Shown here: positions 1 to 5,649 of the stretch, in pieces
Numbering within the stretch: position 1 is the stretch's first letter
Layout: each line of letters opens with the position of its first letter
Origin: an uncultured Collinsella sp.
GTDB taxonomy: Bacteria > Actinomycetota > Coriobacteriia > Coriobacteriales > Coriobacteriaceae
NCBI GenBank assembly: GCA_900767675.1
Contig: CAAFZX010000029.1
Location: 1 to 8,047, forward strand
Length of the DNA stretch: 8,047 nucleotides
Reading direction: 5' to 3'
Notes under the pieces: generated by a model
What the model saw: the letters and a program-made list of their open reading frames with translations, nothing else
Told to the model about the DNA's origin: nothing
Databases searched by the model: none
Position numbers and translations under genes: made by a program

Positions 1-34
1 CAGGACTCAGCGCAACGCGTTGCGCTGAGTCCTG
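1..34. repeat. Perfect 34-bp palindrome at window edge
   Basis: The first 17 bases are the exact reverse complement of the next 17 (CAGGACTCAGCGCAACG and its mirror). RNA from either strand could fold a stem of about 15 bp with a 4-base loop. No T-run follows on the plus strand. It may be a bidirectional terminator for a gene left of the window, or one copy of a dispersed palindrome. It could extend beyond base 1. Confidence 0.6.
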
Positions 35-133
35 AGGCTGTTGCAATGAAAATGAGAATCAAGGCTCAAAAATTGGTCAATGTTGCGCAATAACGTCGCG
101 GCTATTGTTGAGAACATAGACGTGTAAGGTTTG

Positions 134-162
134 AAGGCGTGCAACGCCTTAGGAAAAGGAGA
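134..162 (+). promoter_or_regulatory. Leader hairpin next to a strong RBS
   Basis: AAGGCGT (134-140) pairs with ACGCCTT (144-150) around a 3-base loop. A purine-rich Shine-Dalgarno stretch, AGGAAAAGGAGA (151-162), follows at once, 5 bases before the ATG at 168. The RBS fixes the start of the zinc-ribbon gene. The hairpin abuts the RBS without covering it and could protect the 5' end or tune initiation; that role is inferred. I find no convincing -35/-10 pair between 35 and 133. Confidence 0.45.
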
Positions 163-167
163 AGCTT

Positions 168-863
168 ATGTTCTGTCCCACTTGTGGTTCTCCCATTTCG
201 GATGATGCCAAATTCTGCCCTGTCTGCGGTTCTGCCATCGGAGCCGCTTCCGCTGCTCCTGCTCCGCAACCCGCGCCGCAGCCTGCACCTCAGCCCCAGC
301 CTGCACCTCAGCCCACGCAGATTCAGCCCACTCCGGTTCAGGCAGTTCAGCCTCAGCCTCAGCAGCAGTACACCGGGCAGCAACAGTACGCCGGCCAGCA
401 ACAGTACGCCGGCCAGCAGCAGTATGCTCAGCAGCCTGCACCTACCCCGATGGGCTATGCTCCGATTAAGACCGACCGTGGCGTGATCGGCTGGCTTCTG
501 CTTTCCATCGTGACCTGCGGCATCTATTCGTATTACTTCCTCTATTGCCTCGCCCGCGACATCAATGTCATGTGCCAGGATGACGGCGATTCCACACCGG
601 GTCTGGCAGCATTTATCCTGCTGTCGTTCGTGACCTGCGGTTTCTACGCGTACTACTGGTATTACAAGATTGGCAACCGCCTGCAGGCTAACGCTCCTCG
701 CTACGGCCTGATGTTCCAGGAGAACGGCACCACCGTTCTTATGTGGCAGATCGTCGGCGTGCTGCTGTGCGGTCTTGGCCCCATCTTTGCCATGAACATC
801 ATCATCAAAAATACCAATGCCATGGCAACGGCCTACAACGTCCGTCTTGGCGCTCGTGCCTAA
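168..863 (+). CDS. Zinc-ribbon DUF4234 membrane protein
   Basis: A 231-residue protein of unknown function. Its N-terminus is a double-CxxC zinc ribbon (C3, C6, C17, C20; MFCPTCG and FCPVCG). A low-complexity linker rich in Pro, Gln and Ala follows (about 28-95), with four QQQY repeats at 65-86. The C-terminal part (about 104-225) resembles DUF4234: a hydrophobic segment at 105-127, a second at 146-167 with the related motif VTCGFYAYYW (the first copy reads VTCGIYSYYF), and a third at 189-214. There is no signal peptide, so the ribbon is probably cytoplasmic, tethered to the membrane by the linker; that topology is inferred. The start is fixed by the RBS at 151-162. The DUF2752 gene begins beside its stop codon, which suggests translational coupling. 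The family assignment is fairly secure; the role is unknown. Confidence 0.85.
   Translation: MFCPTCGSPISDDAKFCPVCGSAIGAASAAPAPQPAPQPAPQPQPAPQPTQIQPTPVQAVQPQPQQQYTGQQQYAGQQQYAGQQQYAQQPAPTPMGYAPIKTDRGVIGWLLLSIVTCGIYSYYFLYCLARDINVMCQDDGDSTPGLAAFILLSFVTCGFYAYYWYYKIGNRLQANAPRYGLMFQENGTTVLMWQIVGVLLCGLGPIFAMNIIIKNTNAMATAYNVRLGARA
360..431 (+). repeat. In-frame tandem repeat encoding QQQYAG
   Basis: About four units of 18 bp (CAGCAACAGTACGCCGGC-like) encode QQQYTG, QQQYAG, QQQYAG and QQQYAQ in the linker of the zinc-ribbon protein. The middle units are almost identical at the DNA level, which suggests recent duplication by slippage. A looser Pro/Gln/Ala repeat lies just upstream (about 258-317). Unit number may vary between strains without breaking the frame. 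Confidence 0.8.
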
Positions 864-876
864 CGATAAGAGCGGC

Positions 877-1353
877 GTGAACAGCTCCCAGGGACATAAG
901 GGCGCGGCGGAACTCATTCGCCGCGCCCTTTCTTGCATCGGCGCGCTCTTTGTCGCCTGGCTCGCACTCTACCTGCTCGATATCGGCTGCGTGTTTCACC
1001 TGATGACGGGCATTCCCTGTCCGGGATGCGGCATGACGAGGGCCTGGCTGGCGGCGCTGCGCCTCGATTTTGCGGCGGCCTTCGCTTATCATCCGCTGTT
1101 TTGGGTAGTGCCGATTACGTTCGTGCTCGCGTTCGTGCGCGAGGAGGTGGCATCGAGCAAGCTAAAGCGTGGCATCGACATTGCGGTTGTTGTTCTGTGC
1201 GTGCTGGTCGTTGCCGTATGGATCGTGCGCCTTATCAACCCGGCAGACGCGGGCCTGCTCTTTGGTGGTCACGCTCCCGCCGGAGTTCCCACCGATATCA
1301 TCCACCTCGAAATCCCACGCTGGCTCACCATCCTTCGCTCTTACCTGTCGTGA
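877..1353 (+). CDS. DUF2752 small membrane protein
   Basis: A 158-residue protein from the GTG chosen here. The diagnostic motif is CPGCGMTRAWLAALRLDF (48-65), the conserved block of DUF2752, whose function is unknown. Hydrophobic segments lie at about 19-38, 66-87 and 102-121. The start is uncertain. The frame stays open to an ATG at 817, overlapping the previous gene by 47 bases, and to a GTG at 856. The extra residues at 817-876 look like out-of-frame readthrough of the DUF4234 gene, and ATG 817 has no RBS. GTG 877 lies 13 bases past the upstream stop with a weak AAGAG (868-872). Either way the gene is tightly linked to the zinc-ribbon gene and probably co-transcribed. A strong hairpin follows at 1386. 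Confidence 0.8.
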   Translation: MNSSQGHKGAAELIRRALSCIGALFVAWLALYLLDIGCVFHLMTGIPCPGCGMTRAWLAALRLDFAAAFAYHPLFWVVPITFVLAFVREEVASSKLKRGIDIAVVVLCVLVVAVWIVRLINPADAGLLFGGHAPAGVPTDIIHLEIPRWLTILRSYLS

Positions 1354-1385
1354 CGGAGGACGCGCTAGAAAAGCGGTCGACACAT

Positions 1386-1424
1386 AAGCGGGGGCGAACG
1401 TTGAGATAACGTTCGCCCCCGCTT
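1386..1424. terminator. Bidirectional terminator between convergent genes
   Basis: A perfect 17-bp inverted repeat (1386-1402 and 1408-1424) encloses the 5-base loop GAGAT. The stem is GC-rich with AA/TT at its ends. It lies 32 bp past the DUF2752 stop and 35 bp past the stop of the minus-strand M20 gene, the expected place for a shared terminator of two convergent genes. The T-run is short (TTTGCT), so termination strength is inferred. Confidence 0.85.
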
Positions 1425-1459
1425 TGCTCTAGCCGGGTTGTTACGGGTGGGCGTGACGG

Positions 1460-2923
1460 CTACTCGTCGCGCTTCTCCTCGCGGCGAGCGGCAGCCCGCG
1501 CATCGTGGATGCCCTTGATGGCGGCATGGCGGGCGGTGCGGGCGTCGTGCATGGCGTCGCGGGCCTCGGCGGCCGTTGCCTTGGCAGAGCGCAGCTTGGC
1601 TGCCAGGTCGGGATTGGTCTCGGCAACCGCGGCGATCGTGGGGCCGTCGAGCTCTTCTTGCGTGGGCTCGGCCAAAAAGTCGATGGCATACTGGGCGGCT
1701 ACCATGGAGCCCTTGGCGAGCACGCTCTCGTCGATCTTGTAGAAGCAGGAGTGCTGGGCATAGGTGGCGCCGATCTGGGGATTGCGCGCGCCGACAAAGG
1801 CGAGCACACCTGGTACGCGACGCAGGTACTCCGAGAAGTCCTCGCCCGAAAGCGTGCCGCGGTAATGGCCCTCGCCTGTGGGGCCCAGGCACTTGAGCAC
1901 AGCTTGGCGGCAGCGCTCGCTCGAGGCGGCATCGTTTTCGACCTTGTAGTTGGCGATGGTGTAGTCGGTGAGTTCGGCCTCGGCGCCTAGCGCTGCTGCG
2001 GTGTGCTCAACGATGCGGCGCATAAGCTCGGGCATCTCCTCATGCGTTTTGTCGCCATAGGTGCGCACCGTGCCAGCGAGGTACGCCGTGCCGGCGATAA
2101 CGTTGCGCGCGGTGCCGCCGTGCAGCTCGCCGACGGTGATGACGGCGGGTTCGTAGGGGCTAATCTCGCGCGAGACGATGGTCTGCAGGGCGTTGACGAT
2201 TTCGGCGGCAACCATAACGGCGTCGTGGCCGCGCTGGGGCATGGCGCCATGGCACGAGGTGCCGCGGACATCAATGCGGAACCAGTCGGTGTTTGCCATG
2301 CGCGGACCGGGCTCGCAGCTCACGGTGCCGGCATCGACCTCGCTCCAGATGTGCGCGGCATAGGCACCGTCGACGCCATCGAGTACGCCCGTGCCGATCA
2401 TGAGCTTGGCGCCCTGGCCGTTTTCCTCGCTGGGCTGGAAAACGATGCGAATCTCGCCGTGGATGTCATCGGTCATGTGGCGCAGAATCTGCAACGTTCC
2501 GAGCATCATGGCGATATGGCAGTCGTGACCGCAGGCGTGCATGCAGCCCTCGTTGACGCTGGCGAACTCCTCGCCGGTCTGCTCGGTGACAGGCAGGGCG
2601 TCGATGTCGGCGCGCAGCAGGATGCGGCGGCGCGGCGTGCCGTCCTCGCGGTAGGCATCGGGCGCGGTGCCGCGGAGCGTCGCCACCAGGCCCGTCTTGA
2701 GCGGACGCTCGTAGGGGATATTCATGGCGTCGAGCTGGTTGGCGATGTCGGAAGTCGTGCGCTCCTCGGCAAGGCTCAGCTCCGGGTGCTTATGGAAGTG
2801 CCGGCGCTGCTTGATGATGTAGGGTTCAAACTCGGCGGCGATATCCTGGATGGCCGCGGTGACGTCGTCTGCCGCGCGAACCTCGGTTGCCGCCATAATC
2901 TGCTGTGCCTTGGTCTTCGTCAT
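1460..2923 (-). CDS. M20 family amidohydrolase/metallopeptidase
   Basis: A 487-residue enzyme of the M20 family, subfamily M20D type, which hydrolyses the amide bond of N-acyl amino acids, hippurate-like compounds or dipeptides with two metal ions. Visible blocks are HFHKHPELS (42-50), LRADIDALPV (103-112) and HACGHDCH (129-136, with likely metal ligands C131 and H133). FQPSEENGQG (162-171) carries the catalytic and metal-binding Glu pair E167/E168. H191 in AHIW, SGEDF (359-363) and QHSCFY (390-395) complete the set. The lid/dimerisation domain is about 208-330. There is no signal peptide, so it is cytosolic. The ATG at 2923 has AAGGAG 10 bases upstream (2939-2934). Residues after about 418 form an unusual tail of some 70 residues, rich in Ala, Arg, Lys, Asp and Glu and probably helical. 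The substrate is unknown; N-acetyl-diaminopimelate deacetylase is a related alternative. Confidence 0.9.
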   Translation of the reverse strand: MTKTKAQQIMAATEVRAADDVTAAIQDIAAEFEPYIIKQRRHFHKHPELSLAEERTTSDIANQLDAMNIPYERPLKTGLVATLRGTAPDAYREDGTPRRRILLRADIDALPVTEQTGEEFASVNEGCMHACGHDCHIAMMLGTLQILRHMTDDIHGEIRIVFQPSEENGQGAKLMIGTGVLDGVDGAYAAHIWSEVDAGTVSCEPGPRMANTDWFRIDVRGTSCHGAMPQRGHDAVMVAAEIVNALQTIVSREISPYEPAVITVGELHGGTARNVIAGTAYLAGTVRTYGDKTHEEMPELMRRIVEHTAAALGAEAELTDYTIANYKVENDAASSERCRQAVLKCLGPTGEGHYRGTLSGEDFSEYLRRVPGVLAFVGARNPQIGATYAQHSCFYKIDESVLAKGSMVAAQYAIDFLAEPTQEELDGPTIAAVAETNPDLAAKLRSAKATAAEARDAMHDARTARHAAIKGIHDARAAARREEKRDE

Positions 2924-2974
2924 GGTCGATTTGCTCCTTGCTGGCTCGATCGCAAAATCGTACAGGCTCTCTCC

Positions 2975-3004
2975 AGTATGCCACCTGCCGCTAGGGCTGG
3001 TAAA
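2975..3004 (-). promoter_or_regulatory. Candidate promoter of the M20 gene
   Basis: Reading the minus strand, TTTACC (3004-2999) and CATACT (2980-2975) are spaced by 18 bp, each matching the sigma-70 consensus at 4 of 6 positions. Transcription would start near 2968 and give a leader of about 45 bases with the AAGGAG RBS. The opposite gene needs its own promoter in the same region; TACACT (3048-3053) is a possible -10 but has no good -35. Confidence 0.4.
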
Positions 3005-3085
3005 GTTGCCGTTTGCCGCTTGGGGTTTTGTAACAAGAGTGGGGGAGTACACTCGGGGGTGTTGAATTTCCTGCCAGAGATGGGG

Positions 3086-4729
3086 ATGCCCATGCAACAT
3101 ATCGATCGGATTATCCGCTCCAAGAACGTTTTTACCGCGCAAGACGGTATCGATACCGCCCGCGAGCTGGCGATTGCCATCGCGGGCGATCGCATCGTCG
3201 CAGTCGGTGCGCCCGATGACGTGATTGACGCCGCACCTGCCGCCACGCCGGTGGTCGATTACGGCGAGCAGTTTGTCTGCCCCGGTTTCCACGATGCGCA
3301 CCTGCATTTCTTCCATACCTCGGTTGGCTCCTCGCCGTACATGCTCATGGATATGGGCACGTCCGAGGCAGCATTGGTACAGCATACGCTCGAGTTTTCC
3401 AAAGGCTTGCCAGATGACGCCTGGGTCGTGACCCAGGGTTGGCGCGATTACCGCTGGGATCCGCCCGAGCACCCTACCAAGGCCTCCCTCGACGCCGCCT
3501 TCCCCGATCGTCCCTGCGTTATGTACTCGGGCGACGGGCACACGCTGTGGCTCAACAGCCGCGCACTCGAGGCGCTCGGCGTCACGTGCGACAGCGAGCC
3601 GCCAGCGGGCGGCAGCTACGATAAAGATGCAAACGGCGAGCTCACGGGCATTGCTCACGAGGCAGCTGCTATGCAGCTGCTGCCGCGCTGCCTGGAGTGG
3701 CTGGGCGAGGACCGCATCGCGAGCGCTTACGCCGACCAGATGAAGCGTATGGCCGAGCAAGGCATTACCTCAATCTGCGATATGTCGCTCATGCCCATGC
3801 CGGGCTGCGACTTTATTCGCGACGATGTTTACGACAAGCTGCAGGCCGCCGGCAAGCTGGGCATCCGCGCCCATCTGTTTCCCACGCTGCTGGATGACCA
3901 ATCGCGCTTGGAAGAACTCCAGACCCGCTACGCGAACAACGCGCTGCTCTCGGCGCCAGGCTTTAAACAGTTCTTCGACGGCGTGTCGAGCGAGCATACC
4001 GCATACCTCACTGAGCCCTATACCAATCCTCGCTTCCCGGGTGACCAGGGTCGCCTGACGGTTCCTGTCGAGCGCATGCGCAAGTTGGTTCTGGCGGCAG
4101 CCGAGCGCGGCCACACCGTGCGCATCCACGTTATCGGCGACGGTGCCATCCATGCCGCACTCGATATCTTTGAGGAGGCGGCAGAGCTCTACGGCCTGCC
4201 CCAGCACGGTCATAACACGCTCGAGCATTTGGAGAATCTGCTGCCCGAGGACATCGATCGGCTGCGCAAACTCAACGTCATTGCCTCGAGCCAGCCCTGT
4301 CACATTACGCTCGATCCGGGTGGTCCGGAGCGCGACTTGGGCCTGGAGCGCAGCCGCATCATGTGGCCGTTCGCAACTTATCAGCAGCGCGGCATCCGTC
4401 AAGCTTTCGGCACCGATAGCCCCATCACGGCCGTTACCAGCATGAACGTGCTCTACACGGCCATCACGCGCCAAGACCCTCGCAGTCACTGGCCCGAGGG
4501 CGGCTGGTTACCGAGCGAGCGCATCGACGCGGCAACGGCCCTGCGCAACTACACGCTTGGTAGCGCGTACGCAGCGGGCGACGAGCAAAACCTCGGCAGT
4601 CTGGAACCCGGCAAATACGCCGATCTGGTAGTCCTGGACCAAAACCCGCTCACCATTGACCCCCAAGAACTCCAGGACACCAAAGTTCAGGCCACCTACC
4701 TGGCAGGTAACTTAATCTACGAGCGCTGA
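3086..4729 (+). CDS. YtcJ-like metal-dependent amidohydrolase
   Basis: A 547-residue member of the amidohydrolase superfamily, amidohydrolase_3/YtcJ type (TIM barrel with a small beta-sandwich). Motifs in order are PGFHDAHLHF (66-75; metal ligands H72 and H74), KQFFDGVSSEHTAYL (294-308; the Lys/DG block), IHVIGDGAIHAAL (347-359; H348), LEHLENL (379-385; H381) and FGTDSPI (441-447; catalytic Asp D444). The C-terminal LEPGKYADLVVLDQNPL (506-522) is the typical sandwich strand. Family members deacylate or hydrolyse C-N bonds of varied substrates; none can be named here. There is no signal peptide. The start is uncertain: ATGs at 3080, 3086 and 3092 are all in frame. GAG at 3077-3079 is well spaced for 3086, and GGA at 3084-3086 for 3092. 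It is divergent from the M20 gene, which hints at related catabolic roles. Confidence 0.88.
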   Translation: MPMQHIDRIIRSKNVFTAQDGIDTARELAIAIAGDRIVAVGAPDDVIDAAPAATPVVDYGEQFVCPGFHDAHLHFFHTSVGSSPYMLMDMGTSEAALVQHTLEFSKGLPDDAWVVTQGWRDYRWDPPEHPTKASLDAAFPDRPCVMYSGDGHTLWLNSRALEALGVTCDSEPPAGGSYDKDANGELTGIAHEAAAMQLLPRCLEWLGEDRIASAYADQMKRMAEQGITSICDMSLMPMPGCDFIRDDVYDKLQAAGKLGIRAHLFPTLLDDQSRLEELQTRYANNALLSAPGFKQFFDGVSSEHTAYLTEPYTNPRFPGDQGRLTVPVERMRKLVLAAAERGHTVRIHVIGDGAIHAALDIFEEAAELYGLPQHGHNTLEHLENLLPEDIDRLRKLNVIASSQPCHITLDPGGPERDLGLERSRIMWPFATYQQRGIRQAFGTDSPITAVTSMNVLYTAITRQDPRSHWPEGGWLPSERIDAATALRNYTLGSAYAAGDEQNLGSLEPGKYADLVVLDQNPLTIDPQELQDTKVQATYLAGNLIYER

Positions 4730-4747
4730 TGCTCGTACCGTATCGAT

Positions 4748-4795
4748 AAACGCGGCTCGGGCGGTTAATTTTGGGACGGCGTTCGAGCCGCGTTT
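4748..4795 (+). terminator. Terminator after the YtcJ-like gene
   Basis: AAACGCGGCTCG (4748-4759) and CGAGCCGCGTTT (4784-4795) form a perfect 12-bp stem around a 24-base loop, starting 18 bp after the stop codon. T-rich sequence (TTTGTATGT) overlaps and follows the 3' arm. Position and shape fit an intrinsic terminator; the long loop is atypical. Confidence 0.7.
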
Positions 4796-4986
4796 GTATG
4801 TCGGTGGGGACCCGTTATGAGCGTTCCCGCTCTGCTTGATTTGGGCGCGGGGCGGAGGCGCAGCTGTCCCGTGCACTCAATTTGGACATCAGTAATGCCG
4901 TCTCTTGGTGTTTTGCATACTTTCCATTGCAGATTGCATAAATAGGATGGGATGTTCTTTCTGACCCTTATGTACCCCCGCCTGGG
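4796..4986. other. Gene-free stretch, no clear function
   Basis: No reading frame here has both a good RBS and a recognisable product. A minus-strand frame of 82 codons (5013-4765) crosses it but overlaps the terminator and the repeat end at 4987. An AT-richer island at about 4911-4960 (TTTTGCATACTTTCC, then GCATAAATAGG) could hold a promoter: TTGCAT (4913-4918) and TGCATA (4935-4940) are 16 bp apart, a weak match. Confidence 0.5.
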
Positions 4987-5224
4987 CCGTGCAAAAAACG
5001 GAGTATTCAGCAACGCAAGTTCCGCCGGTGCCGCTGCAGTTGACCAACATTGCGGAGATCGACGTCGTCTTGGGCTCCGGTGCGACGCGAGACATGTCTA
5101 TTTGTCTCGACGAGGTCTGTCTGCCGATCCAAATTGCCGGTCGAAGGCGTCCTTGGGACCAATATGGTTTGTCCGGCGCGTATGCAGCCGTTCTGCTCTG
5201 CTGAATACTCCCAAAAATGCACGG
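4987..5224. repeat. 238-bp segment with 26-bp inverted ends
   Basis: The left end (4987-5012) reads CCGTGCA, a 6-base spacer, then GGAGTATTCAGCA. The right end (5199-5224) is the same on the minus strand: CCGTGCA, 6 bases, GGAGTATTCAGCA. So 20 of 26 positions pair; the spacers are AAAAAC and TTTTTG. The interior shows no clear self-complementarity. Each end contains a GTG that opens a 71-codon frame running inward (plus 4989-5204, minus 5222-5007), and each stop lies in the opposite end. Neither frame has an RBS or a recognisable product. It could be a small non-autonomous element, a structured RNA or paired operator sites. Confidence 0.6.
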
Positions 5225-5285
5225 TGCTCCCTGGGGGACCCGTGCGTGCGGCGAAAACCATGCCCATGTCGCTATCCGCATCGCC

Positions 5286-5529
5286 ATTTTGCTGCACTGA
5301 CTTTTCTGAATGCCGGGCCCGATAACGTTGACTCAGCTCCCGTGTGGCGCCGGAGGGGCGGGATATAAGGTTTGTCGCGAGTTCCGCACGAACCGAAGGC
5401 CACTTAATGTGGCCTTCGTGCGAGCAGGACTGCCCGAGCAGGAAACCTTATATCCCGCCCCTCCGGCGCCACACGGGAGCCGCGCACAAGTTATCCCCCG
5501 GCATTCAGAAAATCTAAGTGCCAAAAAAT
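5286..5529. repeat. Long nested hairpin upstream of groES
   Basis: A long inverted repeat. Its inner arms 5336-5373 and 5443-5480 are perfect over 38 bp (they include GGCGCCGGAGGGGCGGG). Outside them, 5302-5317 pairs perfectly with 5497-5512 (TTTTCTGAATGCCGGG), GATAAC (5321-5326) pairs with GTTATC (5490-5495), and GCACT (5294-5298) pairs with AGTGC (5517-5521). The match fades out near 5286/5529. At the centre a second hairpin has a 10-bp stem (5394-5403 and 5409-5418) around TTAAT. No protein-coding signal is visible. It could be a MITE-like element, a dispersed hairpin repeat or a strong RNA fold. It isolates groES from upstream transcription. Confidence 0.85.
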
Positions 5530-5548
5530 AAGATTTTTTGACTCTGTG

Positions 5549-5577
5549 TTGTATAACCCGCCATTCGTGGGTACCAT
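5549..5577 (+). promoter_or_regulatory. Candidate groES-groEL promoter
   Basis: TTGTAT (5549-5554) and TACCAT (5572-5577) are spaced by 17 bp, each with 4 of 6 consensus matches. Transcription would start near 5584 and give a leader of about 65 bases. TATAAC (5552-5557) is a competing -10 but lacks a -35 at proper distance. Just upstream, AAAATCT (5509-5515) and AGATTTT (5531-5537) form an inverted pair. No CIRCE operator is present. Confidence 0.4.
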
Positions 5578-5607
5578 TCAACGCGTACGCAAACGAAGTA
5601 GGGAAAC

Positions 5608-5641
5608 CCGCACGGCTCAACCGTGCGGCCCAAAAAGGAGG
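5608..5641 (+). promoter_or_regulatory. groES leader hairpin and RBS
   Basis: CCGCACGG (5608-5615) and CCGTGCGG (5621-5628) form a perfect 8-bp stem around CTCAA. A consensus RBS, AAGGAGG (5635-5641), follows, 8 bases before the ATG at 5650. The RBS sets the groES start at 5650 rather than the in-frame ATG at 5623, which lies inside the hairpin. The hairpin may stabilise the transcript or respond to temperature; this is inferred. Confidence 0.6.
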
Positions 5642-5649
5642 AAACAAGC

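Noticed and set aside
102..938. Minus-strand frame of 278 codons over the zinc-ribbon gene
   Set aside because: It mirrors the repetitive Pro/Gln linker of the real gene (LLLAGVLLLAG runs) and has no family features.
2003..3085. Long plus-strand extension of the YtcJ-like frame (908 codons in all)
   Set aside because: It is antisense to the M20 gene, lacks recognisable domains, and would run through the divergent promoter region. High GC keeps such frames open.
1460..3760. Minus-strand open frame of 766 codons
   Set aside because: Only the part from ATG 2923 shows M20 homology and an RBS. The upstream 279 codons are the antisense of the amidohydrolase gene and the divergent promoter region.
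3770..4489. Minus-strand frame of 239 codons
   Set aside because: It lies wholly inside the YtcJ-like gene, whose motifs are clear on the plus strand.
4889..5287. Minus-strand frame of 132 codons in the gene-free region
   Set aside because: It has no good RBS and a non-protein-like composition, and it runs through both inverted ends of the 4987-5224 segment. I cannot exclude a fossil gene.
4987..5529. Known structured RNAs (6S, SRP RNA, RNase P RNA, tmRNA) or a riboswitch
   Set aside because: None of the conserved core motifs of these RNAs could be found by eye. A covariance-model search would be decisive.
5286..5529. Insertion sequence
   Set aside because: The segment has long inverted arms but no transposase frame and no visible target-site duplication, so I describe it only as a repeat.
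5310..5647. Short frames on both strands across the long hairpin
   Set aside because: Both encode the same YPAPPAPHGS-type peptides twice because the hairpin arms are inverted copies. They are products of the repeat.
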